A stretch of 64,000 bases of DNA from assembly GCA_037074705.1 (NCBI GenBank), contig CM073594.1, positions 61,438,509 through 61,502,508 on the forward strand. The letters run 5' to 3'. Shown here piece by piece: positions 33,263 through 45,245 of the stretch. Numbering within the stretch: position 1 is the stretch's first letter; the number at the start of each line of letters is the position of its first letter. Both the position numbers and the translations under genes were made by a program. The notes below the pieces were generated by a model. The model was not told the DNA's origin. It ran no database searches and was given only the letters and a program-made list of their open reading frames with translations. The DNA is from Zhengitettix transpicula. Lineage: Eukaryota > Arthropoda > Insecta > Orthoptera > Tetrigidae.

Positions 33263-35139
33263 CATCCTGAGTTTTGATGAGGCTCTGATGGGGAATCTGG
33301 TATTACTACAAGGAAGTACGGGATTGGAAAACCAATGAGGTGGTGAGGATGTAATGGGAACCCAACTAGCTTTTTCTGGGAAACCATGCACGTCTGTCTT
33401 GAAGTCGTCCAGATGAATTCTGTGAATGATAAGGAAAGAAATCTTTGGATATCTGTGACCGTATTGGGCCTGTGTCGGTACGTACCGAGGTCTTTGAACG
33501 CATCTCGGTCTTATAACATCACTAAATTACCAGGACGACTGTGCGAGGGATTTTGCGTAATCGGGCGATTTAAATTCCTGATAATAAAAAAAACCCAACA
33601 CCTGAAACTTGTTCGCGGTCGTCGAATGAGAGGTTTAACATGCGACCAGTTCTCCGTCGTCTTTTTATTCCTTGCGGAACGTGAAACCGTCATGGCGAGT
33701 CAGGGAGAAACCCACGAATTAGCTCCACGTGTTGTTACTCATTGTCGGACATGTTGTTCGTTTGTTGCCTAAGACAAGCTCTCCTATAGACTTTCAACTT
33801 ATGCAAACTTGTGTGAGAGCGGCTGCGGATTGCGAATAATGGGAACCGAAACGATTTCCAGTCTCATGCACATTCAGCCAGAATATTGTGAAGTAGTGCT
33901 GATTTGTTTTCGAGAAAAATATAAATGCAAAAGTGGGGTACAGAAGAAGCTGTCACACCACCGACCTTTTGAGGTTGGAATGCGAAATATGCCAACAATA
34001 GTTATAAATTGGAATCGAGAACACATAGGGAGCAATAGAGATAAGTAACAAAATAGAAATGAGTTAAATTTTGGAGGCAAGTTCGCGAACAAAGAGGAGA
34101 AAAGAAAATGGTGACGGAAACCACAGTGGTACTTAACCTCGACTGGATTCCGTTAGAGACAATACTCAGTGATATACAGTTATCCGTGATTATAAAAACG
34201 AAGGATACAGCGGCTCCTTATAATCTCCGTGTGGTTTACTGAGACCAATAACTTAAACCCAACTGGAAGCTCTCTTTAACCTTACCTGTTCTTCCTGATC
34301 GTTCCTGAGGAATTCCTTACATGAAGGCTCGCGTGACGCGACTGTTACAATCATTTCTTTTCCTAACTCGCAAAGTAATTGTTACTCACACGAATCTTAA
34401 CATGAAACAATGCTCTTTTTACATGACAGTTATACACTCGTTTGCAGCACAAAAACACAAATAAATATATAATTTTGAAGCTTCGTGACGAAGTTCCGGC
34501 TGGTTTTCCGACGCGAGGCAACAAAGTTCTCTCCCGGGCACGGCGCGGCTCACTTTTTGCCTCTTTAATATCCGCCATTGTAGCCGTAAAAGAACCTTGA
34601 ATGAACGATTTTTGCTTCGAGGTAATGGGCGGCGATCGTGACCTTGAAATTCCTGAAGTGTTGAAGAAATATTTTCCCTTTGTTTCCCCTCATAAAGAGT
34701 AAGCTCCGTTTTGTTTCGATTCTAATGTTTCGTCGATAGAAATCAGTACTTGTTATTCGTCGAATATACTAATAAATTGAGATTATAATTTTTTTATTAT
34801 TATTTAAAGAAAGCAAGACATTAATAAATCTTTGAATAAAAAGTTTTCGTGCAACGTTTCAGCAGCTAGCTATTACGTCGTCGCCATTGCCGAAGACGTT
34901 CATCAAGCTACTTGTTGAAAAGGCTGCATGGTTTGAAACCCTGCGGACTATTTATTCAACGAATTCAACGTGAAAGCTTTCCGAAAAACGATTTACAAAT
35001 ATGAAAATTATAAAATAACTCTCGTACCATAATATTAAAATAATACTGAACAGAATTCAGATTAATAATAATTTTATTTTACGGTCTGTATTTAGTTCAT
35101 ATAATATATATTTAACGATCAAATCTTTTTATTACTAAA

Positions 35140-35365
35140 AAATTAACTAATTAAAAAATTATTGTTAGCAGCGCTACGTTTCGGTACATATTTGTACCAT
35201 CTTCAGGCTATTGTTCGACTGAAAGTTTAGTCTGTATTAATGAACGCTTCCTCAGTCTGGCTATGAAGCTTAATTAATTAGGTTCAGTTGGACCAATCAT
35301 GAAGCGTACTAAAGTACCGAAACGTAGCTATGATAACTATTAATTTTTCGAATAATTTTTTTTTG
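35140..35365. repeat. Inverted repeat with a well-formed hammerhead-like core in one arm
   Basis: The left arm (AATTATTGTTAGCAGCGCTACGTTTCGGTA) mirrors the right (GTACCGAAACGTAGCTATGATAACTATTAATT). On the minus strand the left arm reads CTGAAGA (35,206-35,200), a stem GGTACA/TGTACC of six perfect pairs, and GAAAC (35,182-35,178). That is the hammerhead core with stem II intact. The right arm keeps only GTACCGAAACG. Confidence 0.65.
35178..35206 (-). ncRNA. Hammerhead ribozyme-like motif
   Basis: The conserved boxes CTGANGA and GAAAC flank a six-pair stem II closed by an AATA loop. This matches the type I hammerheads reported from animal retroelements. Helices I and III could not be assigned with certainty by eye, so self-cleavage is inferred only. 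Confidence 0.5.
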
Positions 35366-35714
35366 AACATTAAATGCTGATAATTGGTTGTTAAATATAA
35401 CTAATTAAATTAAATATGAATGTGATAATTCTGAAAGATAAATTGTACTGTCTACTGGAAGAAAAAAATCCTATTTTTGTTTAAAGAAGACCGTTTTGGA
35501 ATTAGAGAACGTAGATGAGATAATTTCTCAAACAAAATTTAAATGCTTGCATGATTGTATTAAAAGAAAATGAAGTTATCATTTGCATTATAATTGGTAA
35601 AACACGGTGAAAAGATTTTAATTGAGTTTATTATATTCTTTTCAAAAACATTGCGGCTGATGATCGTTGAACATTTATAAAAAATAATCTTGTAATAAAT
35701 AAACAGTGAGTACT

Positions 35715-36537
35715 TGCTTCCAGGACTGTCGGAGCGGGGGTGGATAAATTAAAGCATGCTAAAACGGCTGATATTTAAGTCGGATAAGTATGTTTAGAGG
35801 TCAAAGAGAACCGATGGTATCTGAGTTTGAATATGAGATTTAAACCCCTTACAGATTGTGAAAGGAGAACCCTTAAGGGTGGGGGTGGAAGGGTATTTAA
35901 TAAAAATTACGCAAAACAATCGAGAATCGAGTCGAATCAGTGGTTATGGTTGTCACTGAGTTTAACTACGAAATTCAACTTGCTGTTTAACTCCCCCAAG
36001 CGCGGGTGGAAATGTTGAAACAACGTAACTGGCCGAGTTTTGCGCCAAATATTTTTCGGGGTCAATGAGTTTCATACTATTTATCTATGTATAATTTCAA
36101 CTCCTATCGGCATGTGACGGGAGTGGGGTTTGGTGGAGCGTTACATGAAAATAACGGGAACATGACGGAGAATCCAAATCCGGGGTTTCAGCTGTCGCTG
36201 TGTTTAATTATGACAATCTTGGCAACGCGTGGGGTGGGAGGGGTTGGGAAGAGTTGGTTGGGGGTAGAAATTTTCGAAAAATGTAATCGGCCGATTTCTG
36301 CGTCTAATAAATACTTTTCGTTTAACCCACAGTAGTGGGGGCGGAAATTTTCAAACATGTTAAAACGGCCGATATATTCGTCGAATATAACTTTTTAGGG
36401 GATCTATAAGTTTCAGCATGGGAGGTGAGCGCATTTAGGTATAGGGGTCGAGGTGCTTTACATAAAAATAACGCAAAAGCAATCGAGATTGGAGTGAAAT
36501 CTGGGGTTATGGATATGACAACCCGGGCACACAGCTG
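35715..36537 (+). mobile_element. Helitron-related fragment (internal repeats and degraded 3' end)
   Basis: The phrase GGGGGTGG(A/C)..AAATT..AA.CATG(C/T)TAAAACGGC(C/T)GATAT occurs at about 35.74 and 36.34 kb, followed each time by GTCGGATAAGTATGTTTAGAGG-like text. The same wording is found in the Helitron copy at 19.2 kb. The end, CAACCCGGGCACACAGCTGG at 36,520-36,537, is a decayed form of the hairpin plus CTAG end. Several internal duplications are visible and no coding is seen. Confidence 0.55.
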
Positions 36538-37410
36538 GTGGGCAATAAAGAAGTGCCGATACTGCGAAGATGTTTAAAAATGTTTCGAGAAAAATAGTAT
36601 GAAGTGGAAATGGCCATTTATAGTTCAATTAATACAAATAAAAAATTCGATTCCAAGAGATATTAATTAGCAAATAATTTTAATATTTCGGCTTCCCGTT
36701 GGTATTCGGTAAAGTACACGTTAATCTCTGACGTCACTCACTCCTCGTACAAAAAATTAATTTCAATACGGAAGAAAGTGAAAACAAATGCAAATATATC
36801 ACAATAAAAATTGGCAGTAATGTTTAAGAAATAGCTAAATCATTTTAATTAAGTCCGTGGATTAAAATTTATCGTATGAAATCCCCGAGACTGGGGTAAC
36901 CAATAGGAAAATTTTAAAATTCCTCGTCTTGGCGTTATGAGAGTTACTTTATCTGGGCGAACAAAAGGCTATTACGTCTAGTAGTAAGTCCCAATAAAAG
37001 TGAGTAAACCGAGCCGATGTAGCGTGAAACAAGCGTGAAGTAAATCCAAATCAAAGTGAATAAACAATTTCTTTGGTCGGGCACCGAATCAATTATGCAA
37101 TAGAAAGTGACGGCCAGTGCTTTGTTATTTGCCTTTTTTGTCGCGATGCCAGCATTCTTATTTCTTTGTTAGGATTATTTTTGTGAGCGCGTGTAATCAT
37201 TGGTTGACTAGGCTTCACCTCTCCAAAAGTGACAGATTCTATTTTCCTTTTAGGAAATTAACCGTTGTCCTTTCCATGACGTTGACGGAGTGTTCCTGAC
37301 CCTCGCACGGAACGTCACTTGAAGATGAACATAATTTAACTTACAGTAGTAAATAAAACAACTTTTGTTTTTGCGTTAACTTCAGTTTTCTAAATTGAAA
37401 CCAAGTTATT

Positions 37411-40400
37411 TTAAAGGTAGTAGTCGTCCTTAAGCTCTGTGGATGAGTAGGACTCTCCAGGGTCGAGGTGGATATAGCGAGGATCAGAGTCCGTGTGGTG
37501 ATAGGAAGGGGAAGGACTCTGGGACCTGAGAACCCTGGGCCAAGGCTGCTCGTCGTCCTCAGCAGGATCTTCCTGGGACATCAGCTCCTCTCGGATGAGC
37601 TGCAGACATCGTCGCAGACTCACGCTGGTCTCCCTGCTAACACAAGGCACCCAATGAGCCTAAAACAATCTGTTTTATAAACTAGCTACAAACAGAACCT
37701 GAAACGCACTCGTAGATGTCAAGTTTCCAAACTTCGCCGAAGCTCACATGTCGTTCAAAGCGATTGTCACTGGAAATCTCAATGTCTACTAGAAAGGACG
37801 ATTACATGGAGGAACCGCTTCCTCCGAAATTCAAATTTCCTCAGATTTTTTTGAAAACCTTTCTACGTGTAGATCTGAAAGTGCGGAAATTATCTTCGTG
37901 GTGGTGGTGGAGACTGAATATGAAAGGCTGTATGGGTTGTACGATTTTACTTCTGATGACATTTTGAATGGTGCGCTCTTGAGACTTTGATGAGACAAAG
38001 ACTCCTTTTTCCACATCTCTAAAAGGCTCATACAAACTTCCCAACCACAGAAATTTAAAACGCATTTCTCCAGCGGCAACTATGAGAATCCGGAACGCTG
38101 CAAAATACTATTTTTGGAGCAACAGGCTACTTGAGGGTAATCTACGTCGTGGCAACACCAGTTTTAATAGCATAGGAAGGGATCTGAAAGGCAAAAAACG
38201 GTAGAGGAAGGTAGCCAAGGGTTAACTATGGCAGTAGAGGGGTTTTCTGTTGTGTCGCAGTATTCCCCTTCTCCGTTCCTTGACTAGTTTAGGACGTATC
38301 TGGCTGACTGATCCAATTTTTTTTTTACGGCAACAGACTACATGAGGGTGATCCACATTGGGCAACTCCCCTTTAATAGCATAGGAAGGGATTTGAAAGG
38401 GGGGATGCGGAAGGGTAGAGGAAGGTACCCAAGGGTTACTAGGGCCCCCGGGCTATGATTTAAGGATTCTACCCGGCATTCGCCTAAAGAAATGCAGGGA
38501 AAACCCTAGAAAAACCTGCATCGGGTAGGTCGGACATTGGGTCACATTGACCAGATTTTATGCATTTATAATTCTGAAAACACCTCCAAGTTGCCAAAAT
38601 TTCATTTCAACGTTTCGTCCACAATTTTGGGACTTGTTCAGGTAGTTTTTGATATATATATTTATCTGAATACATTAAAAACTGTATATTACCTGAAGAA
38701 GTCCCAAAATTGTAGACGAAACGTTATATTTAAATGATAAATGTAGATACATTTTTCTACATATTGGCTGTGTTATTATTAAATGATAATTGTCTGATTA
38801 TATTAAATACTCAACGATAAATTTAAATTCTCTACACGTCGGTTTTTTTACCCCGTCCTTTTTGATCCTGCATTTCTCTTTCACTCCATTTATTCCTATA
38901 TTTCCCCTTAAAACTAGTAATTTGAACACTCAACCAAGGCTAATCAGATATGAAAGGCAGTAAAATTAAAGTATTTAATTGCCAACTTATTCTAGAAAAA
39001 AAACCAGAATAATGAGGACTACGTCAGGAGGATATTAAAATGCAAGAATTGTCCAAGTTAAATCAAGATGGAGAACACATGACCGACTGTTCCAATGGGA
39101 ATAGCGGACAACTCTTACCGTATGCCCAAGGTCTGTGACCCCGGAACATACACCTTTTAGAACAGGCCGAGGAGCCTCGGCTTGTGGGAACCTTAGTTCA
39201 AAAACGGAGAGGAAAAGGCATACTCAAAGGTAGCCCCTTCGTATCTCTCCTAAAAGGTTCTGCCTTGACTGATCCAGTAACCATCTACATTCCAGTATTT
39301 TTGATTTTCAGTAAATGCCTGCGTGTTGAATCTCAAGTAATTACATACTTCAAATAAATCTTAATTGTTATAGACCACAAAACGCGAAGCCCTTTCCATT
39401 ATTCTTCCATGAGGTTTCTTATTGCTAGTTAATCCAATTTTCTGTCAGTTTTAAATTAAATTAAAGAGGCCGTGGTGGTTGTACTTTTATCTTCAAATTT
39501 TTAAAGTCTGTTGATTGTTTCTCTCTTCAGATAATTGAAATTTAAGGTAATATTTATATATACAATTCATCATAGAATATTAAAGGCAGTCAATTTTTCT
39601 AATACCCACGCGTTATCATGATTAGTTTGGGGTCAATGTCTGCACTCTTTCTGCACCCCTGTTCATAAATTTTCTTTTAGAACTGCTTTAATGATATTTG
39701 TATATTAATTTTCATATATAACTTAATTATGCACATTAATGTAATGGTTTATGCTCAATTAAGTCAAAAAATTATTACAACAGTTGATTAATATAAATAG
39801 ATTTAATATTTAACGAGTTGCATATAAAATTAAAAATTTAAGTTAAGATAAGAAAAATAAAAATAAACAAATAAAGATAAATCGCGATACTTTGGTTCTA
39901 TTTAGGAGAAAAAATATTTATAAGTAAATAAGGAGGACTAACTATGTTACAAAAAAAATTATCTTCAAGGTATAAGTGAAGATAATGAAAGTTTTATAAT
40001 CTAATAATATATAAAACAACTTTCATTAAAATGTTTAAGTTGTGTAATTATTCTACTGATTCTTAAAATTGCAATTTTGTTTGAATATTTAATAATATAT
40101 TTATACAAAGAGTGTCTAACAGCACCAGTGACGTCATACCTCCCCCCTTCCAAACCAATGAAGCAGTGCATTCAATGCAGATGAAAATATGTATTACTTT
40201 TTTATTATTTATTATTTTTAGATATATATGCAGGTTAAAAATTTTTTAGAACATAAACTTCTCCCTTTTTACTTATATTCCTGAAGAGAAAAAAAAAGTT
40301 GTGTGGTTTCTCTTTACTTAATTTTTTATTAAAAATCTAATTTGTTATTTAACATGTAAGTTTTATTAGTCAAATCATTTAAAAAATTTCTCAAAGTTAA

Positions 40401-41259
40401 TTATCCACTAATAATTATTTAAATTAATAGATTGTTCAGCTTCAATTCTTTTCATAATAGAGAGGCCTGCGAGGGCTATTCTCTCGCAGGCAATACCTTG
40501 TGAGGGATATTCTTTCGCAGGCAGAACCTTGTAGGAGAGACACGAAGGGGCTACCTTTGGGGATGCCTTTTCCTCTCCGTTTTTGAACTAAGGTTCCCAC
40601 AAGCCGAGGCACCTCGGCCTGTTCTGAGAGGTGTATGTTCCGGGGTCACAGACCTTGGGCATACGGTAATAGTTGTCCGCTATTCCCATTGGAATAGTCG
40701 GCCAGCTGCCTCCTAAACTGGTCGAGGCACGGAGAAGGGAATGCTGCGTCCCCACAGCAAACTCCTCTCCCGCTATCAGAAGGGCATGGGACAAGTACCA
40801 AATGCCCGACCTACCTGATGCAGGTTTTTCTAGGGTTTTCCCTGCATTTCTTTAGGCTAATGCCGGGTAGGATCCTTAAAATATAGCCCGTGGACCCTAG
40901 TTAACCCTTGGCTACCTTCCTCTACCCTTCCGCATCCCCCCTTTCAAATCCCTACCTATGCTATTAAAGGGGAGTTGCCACCATGTGGATTACCCTCATG
41001 TAGACTGTTGCCCTAAAAAAGAAGCTTCAATTCTTATATTACTTCAGTCTACTTACCCTTTTGCACATTGCCAAACATGTCGAAAACTATAACCACGATA
41101 CCTGAAATAAAATATATTTGTCTACAGCTGATGATAAAAATGACACTGTTAAATTTAGGTGTTGAAGAATACTTTCAAGATTTATTTCCAATTTAGTACT
41201 TACACAGTTAGAAAAAAACCTCCAACCGCCATGGACACAGGAACCAGCCATCCAAAGCC
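37411..41259 (-). CDS. Possible 3' part of an unrecognised membrane-protein gene (three candidate exons)
   Basis: Candidate exons: 41,259-41,204 (after TCACTTCAG, donor GTAAGT), 41,101-41,057 (after TTTATTTCAG, donor GTAAGT) and 37,636-37,411 (after TTGTGTTAG, ending in TAA). Phases fit (56, 45 and 226 nt). The first reads GFGWLVPVSMAVGGFFLTV, a hydrophobic run that could cross a membrane. The last reads RETSVSLRRCLQLIREEL, then an acidic Ser/Pro-rich stretch with SQSPSPSYHH and DSDPRYIHLDPGES, and ends DDYYL, like a cytoplasmic tail. The last exon has clearly higher G+C than its surroundings. I do not recognise the protein, and the start is not in view. An alternative acceptor (TAGCAG, starting at 37,633) would shift the frame of the middle exon. 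A 3.4-kb intron would contain repeat copies. Confidence 0.33.
38113..38320 (-). mobile_element. Internally deleted copy of the poly-A-tailed repeat
   Basis: The minus strand carries the tail part (GGCTACCTTCCTCTACCGTT...GTAGCCTGTTGC) and, after a deletion, the middle part (ATTGGATCAGTCAGCCAG...CTAGTCAAGGAACGGAG). It lies directly before another minus-strand copy. Confidence 0.6.
38612..38641 (-). ncRNA. Hammerhead ribozyme-like motif (left member of an inverted pair)
   Basis: The minus strand reads CTGAACA, A, a perfect GTCC/GGAC stem II around CAAAATTGT, then GAAACGTTG. The conserved G of CTGANGA is C here, which would be expected to weaken catalysis. Confidence 0.45.
38693..38722 (+). ncRNA. 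Hammerhead ribozyme-like motif (right member of an inverted pair)
   Basis: The plus strand reads CTGAAGA, A, GTC...GAC around CCAAAATTGTA, then GAAACGTT. It has the full conserved boxes but one stem pair fewer than its mirror partner. Both lie inside the segment that interrupts the repeat at 38.3-39.3 kb. Confidence 0.5.
39266..40460. other. A+T-rich non-coding stretch
   Basis: No gene or recognised repeat end is present. A TGACGTCA octamer lies at 40,129-40,136 in the context CACCAGTGACGTCATACCTCC, which recurs at 41.6 and, reversed, at 41.8 kb. Confidence 0.5.
40462..41023 (+). mobile_element. Near full-length copy of the poly-A-tailed hairpin-rich repeat
   Basis: The copy begins with a doubled hairpin (CCTGCGAGGGCTATTCTCTCGCAGG, then GTGAGGGATATTCTTTCGCAGG). 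It contains all the family blocks and ends TGTTGCCCTAAAAAAG. The CTACCTGATGCAGG...CCTGCAT...GCCGGGTAGG foldback is present. With the 60.7-kb copy it defines the family length of about 0.55 kb. Confidence 0.75.
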
Positions 41260-41376
41260 CTGAAGTGATTAAATATAAATTATAAATCAATCATGCAATT
41301 ATAATTGGTGGAAATTGACCAAAAGTCAGAACTTGTTTATGAACAATAGAATCTATAATTAAATAACTTGCATAAC

Positions 41377-41406
41377 GTTTCTTCCATTTTTTATGGACAT
41401 CTTCAG
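41377..41406 (-). ncRNA. Hammerhead ribozyme-like motif
   Basis: The minus strand has CTGAAGA (41,406-41,400), a stem TCCAT/ATGGA with a short A-rich loop, and GAAAC (41,381-41,377), followed by GTTATGCAAGTTATTTAATT. Boxes and stem II are intact; the outer helices were not resolved by eye. Confidence 0.5.
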
Positions 41407-42354
41407 ATGAATATTTTGAAAGAACCAATTCAAATATAAATGGAAGAAAACTTATTTGTAACTGTTAAAGTATTGAGTTCAATTCTGATTTCGTCTATAT
41501 CCACTAATTATAATTAATAAAAGTCAGATAAAGTTTCAATTTTTAATAACAATTTGTCAATTATTAATTAATCGGGTTATGTGTTATATTATTTCGCTAA
41601 ATACAAGTTAAGTAGCAGAAGTGACGTCATACCTCCACAACTAATAAATTCTAATTTGGCATAACGCAAATACCTCTTTTTTTGCATTTGTTATCTCAAA
41701 TATTTATAATTTATCGTTGGATTTTCCTTCACATTTAAAAATAAATATACAAACGGTAATATATAGCTTCATCTACTTTTAATATATCCCTTCATTGACT
41801 TGGAGACGAGTATGACGTCACTGGTACTGCAAGAACTCTTATTTATATATGTGAAAACCAATGAGTGAATTAAAAAATTAAAATTTTAGACATCTGCATC
41901 GTTCATCGACATTGTATTTACCTTTCATTCCTGTGAATATATATTTATTAAATGCATCACAAAAATCTTAGACAATCTGATACGAAAGCTACTTAAAACC
42001 GAAATCTTATTTTGGGTTGTGGTTCGAATAACGAGTACGTGTGGGTGAAACAGTTGCAAGTCGAATATTAGATAACGCCAGATTTTCCCGTATAAGATAA
42101 TTATGTTAAATAACACACACCACAGCACATATAACTAATATATAATTACTTCGTATTTTAAATTCCAAAATGTAATACCAGAAAATTTAATGAGACGGAA
42201 AATTAATCAGGATTAAGTGATTGCCGTTTACGTACCGATTTTCCATCCTCACCCGTCGCTATAGAAAATATTTTTACGATACACGTTCATCACCTTTGAA
42301 GAAAGTTGAATTTTGATGAAAATTCAGGTCAAATCGGACATTGCTTCTCTAATT

Positions 42355-42888
42355 AAATCAGTCAATATTAGCACAACAAAAGAACGAGCAAAATAATAAT
42401 CTAGCTGCAATATGTTATTTTATCCCTAAACGATGAGTTATACAGAACCTCTGGGAAGTCCAATTATATAATTATTTATTACGAATATCGCAGGTTACCG
42501 TATAATTTTTATTATGCGGTAAAATAATAATTTTGGAATTATCTATATAAATCGCAGAGGAGCAAAAAATTTACCAGTACTTAAATATTTGACTTCCGAG
42601 ATCTCATCGTGGTTTCAGTTAAATCAATAAATATTAGCACAACAAAAGAATGAGCAAAATAATAATCTAGCTACTAAATGTTATTTTATCACTAAACGAT
42701 GAGTTATGTAGAACCTCTGGGAAGTCCACAGATATAATTATTTTTTACGAATATCGCAGGTTATCGTATAATTTTTAATATGCGGTAAAATAATAATATT
42801 GGAATTATATATATAAATCGCAGAAGAGCAAAAAATTCACCACTAATCAAATATTTGACTTCCGAGATCTCATCGAGGTTTCAGGTAA
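42355..42888. repeat. Tandem duplication with a 266-bp period
   Basis: Unit one (42,355-42,620) and unit two (42,621-42,888) match closely: AAATCA.T(C/A)AATATTAGCACAACA, GATGAGTTAT.(C/T)AGAACCTCTGGGAA and GACTTCCGAGATCTCATCG. A decayed third piece of the unit's end lies at 43.23-43.33 kb. No open frame is maintained. Confidence 0.8.
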
Positions 42889-43339
42889 TATAAACAGTCT
42901 TTGTGTAACAAATGGTACAACTAATCCAACTTTTGCTTATCAGTAAATTAATTAAATATGAGATGTTTATAAGAAGGAGAGTGATCGCGTTATTTGTGGG
43001 ATATGCGGGTACTGAAATTACTAACATAACATCACTACACAATTGGTTTTGCATGCGCAGTAGCACGTATGACGTCACTGCGCATCCAACCTAACACGAC
43101 GTGTTTGATCAGCAAGACATATGACGTCACTGCTCAGTTACTTACAAATGTAATACATTATTTCACATGAAATGTACGTGTTATAATAGCAAATAGGATT
43201 AACGCGTAATTTAATATTACTCGTGAATTTTTAATATTGAAATGGTTTTTATTTTGAAATTAGTTATATAAATTGTCAGAAGAGCAAACATTTCAGTGCT
43301 CATTAAATATTTACCTTGCGAGATCACTTCGTTTATTTC

Positions 43340-44470
43340 TTCTTAAATAAAAAAAATAAAAACTCATGAAAGTTTCTCAATCTGGAAAGTTATCTACAGT
43401 TTTCTTCAATCATTTCTAAATTGTCAAGGTGGTGACAATAATTGTTAGACTGCTTGATTATTAAGAAAATTTCGAAAGTTATAATCACATTTTTTTATTG
43501 GCTTCGCCAACAACATCTATTAAAACAAAGAAAGAATTAATCTAAGCAATTATTTTAATACCTATTTAATCTCAGGGGGAATCGATTCGTGTACGGTTTT
43601 AACTTTTTTAAGAAAACTTTTGATTAGAACTTTGAGGGGTTTCCTCCTACCCAAATATTTTTAAGGGGAAAAAATTGAGCTGTTAGTAAATTAATTAGTT
43701 TTCCTCAGAAGTTAATTTTCCAAAATATTTAACAATTGTTTCTCAGTTTATTTTGTAATTATATGAACTGATATTTATATTATCCGAAGGTGTTACTGGT
43801 CACAAAAATAATTTCAAAGTTGAATTATATAAATTTCAACGAAATGTTTATTAATTTAGTGTTTCAATGGACATATCGGCAGTGATATGTAATAAAAAAA
43901 TTCATAAAAATTTCTATTTACACATTTAACTACAAAAGTTTAATAATAACGATGAAAAATGGCCGATACGCAAGAAACTCCTTAATATAAGATTACAAGA
44001 CGTTTATATCCTGTTTCGAAAGTTGGTCAGGAGTCAAGAAAAACGTGAAAAATTTGGTATATATCTAATAATTTAATAAAAACTGCTTGTAGATATACAA
44101 TATTTGTTACGTTATACTGTAAGAATTCATCAATACCAAATTTATCATCTTGTTCTTGTTTCTGTCGTATTGATAATTTAATTAATTAATTTATAGATAG
44201 AAAGCTTATGGAACCAAAGACAAATGGTTAACATTTATCAAAGTATATGGATGGGAAAATGTCCATAATTAATTTATTTAACTGTATAAATGTAAATGAC
44301 TTGAATTTATAAATACTTCGTTAAAAAATGAAAATAATTTTTTTCACTGAAGTAAAATATAAATTAAAGTTAAAAAATATTGAAATTCACATGTTAAAAG
44401 CTTAGAGTGATATTTGATCGATTCAACCGGATTTCCGTATTAGATAAAAAGTAGTTTCCCTCCCTCCCAC
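43340..44470. other. A+T-rich non-coding stretch
   Basis: No gene, RNA gene or clear repeat boundary was found here. Confidence 0.5.
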
Positions 44471-44474
44471 CATT

Positions 44475-44545
44475 TTTTGCGGCTGATGACGTCATTTGGA
44501 CGGAGAGCTTAATAAAAGCAAATCTGTAACCGCAGCAGCCTTGGA
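44475..44545 (+). promoter_or_regulatory. Candidate core promoter: CRE octamer plus TATA-like box
   Basis: TGACGTCA at 44,487-44,494 is followed about 17-20 bases on by TTAATAAAAGC and then a G+C-richer stretch. No downstream coding exon could be attached to it, so it is only a candidate. Confidence 0.22.
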
Positions 44546-44929
44546 GTTCTCCGTTTCCTCGTATTGTAATAATTCTTATACAATAGCTTACTGCAAGTCC
44601 ACTTCAGACACTGATTTGATGTAAACTTCGTTAATCAATTTGTTTATAATTAAAAAAATATTCCATATAGACAATTCCTTTTGATCTTATTAACGTAACT
44701 CTAAATTAAATTTAGAATATTCCGTCTATTTAAAAAAAACTCCATGTAAATTAAATTACGAATAGAAAGGCTGATTAAGAAATTAATAATTGACCAGTTT
44801 AATACACATAATTTATGGTTCTACCTTTTTTTTTAATAACATTCAATACTGGTTTTTTTTAAATCTATCTATAATTTAAATATAGTCAAGAATATTATAA
44901 ACAAACGTTATATTTAAGATAAATCTAAT

Positions 44930-45245
44930 GTAATTTACAACAATATTTCTGTTGAGATTGCATTGCGTGTTATACGGGACAAACGAATCGTTCAATAAAT
45001 AATAAAAATCATAAATTCAATGTTTATAATTATTCAGTAGTGTTCGAAACATATTTACCTGAACAAGCACAATTTATATTAGTAAAATGCTGATATTTTA
45101 GATGGAGCAAACAAATATCACTAAAAATTTACGACTGAAATGAATGTTAGACAATTCCACTATAAATATAAAAAATGATACATATAATTTAAATAACATT
45201 TATGATACATAGTTATCTAAATTTATTTTATCATTTAATTGAACG
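44930..45245 (+). pseudogene. Decayed Penelope-like endonuclease fragment
   Basis: The plus strand reads CYTGQTNRSINN, equivalent to the C-YIGQTxRS core of the GIY-YIG endonuclease. Shifted frames follow with VVFETYLPEQAQFIL, KNLRLK.MLDNSTINIKNDT and YNLNNIYDT. The last pieces resemble the C-terminal run of such endonucleases. Stops and frameshifts make it non-functional. Confidence 0.5.

Larger units (their letters stand above)
38322..39265 (-). mobile_element. Copy of the poly-A-tailed repeat split by a 0.5-kb segment with two hammerhead-like motifs
   Basis: The 3' half (38,325-38,545, ending at CTACCCGATGCAGG) and the 5' half (39,085-39,265, with CCGAGGCTCCTCGG and GGGGTCACAGACCTTGGGCA) face the same way. 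The middle of the family is missing and is replaced by 38,546-39,084. That segment holds the inverted hammerhead-like pair at 38,612 and 38,722. Confidence 0.62.

Noticed and set aside
33386..33772. 128-codon plus-strand open frame
   Set aside because: Composition and content show no domain, signal or splice context; it is likely chance.
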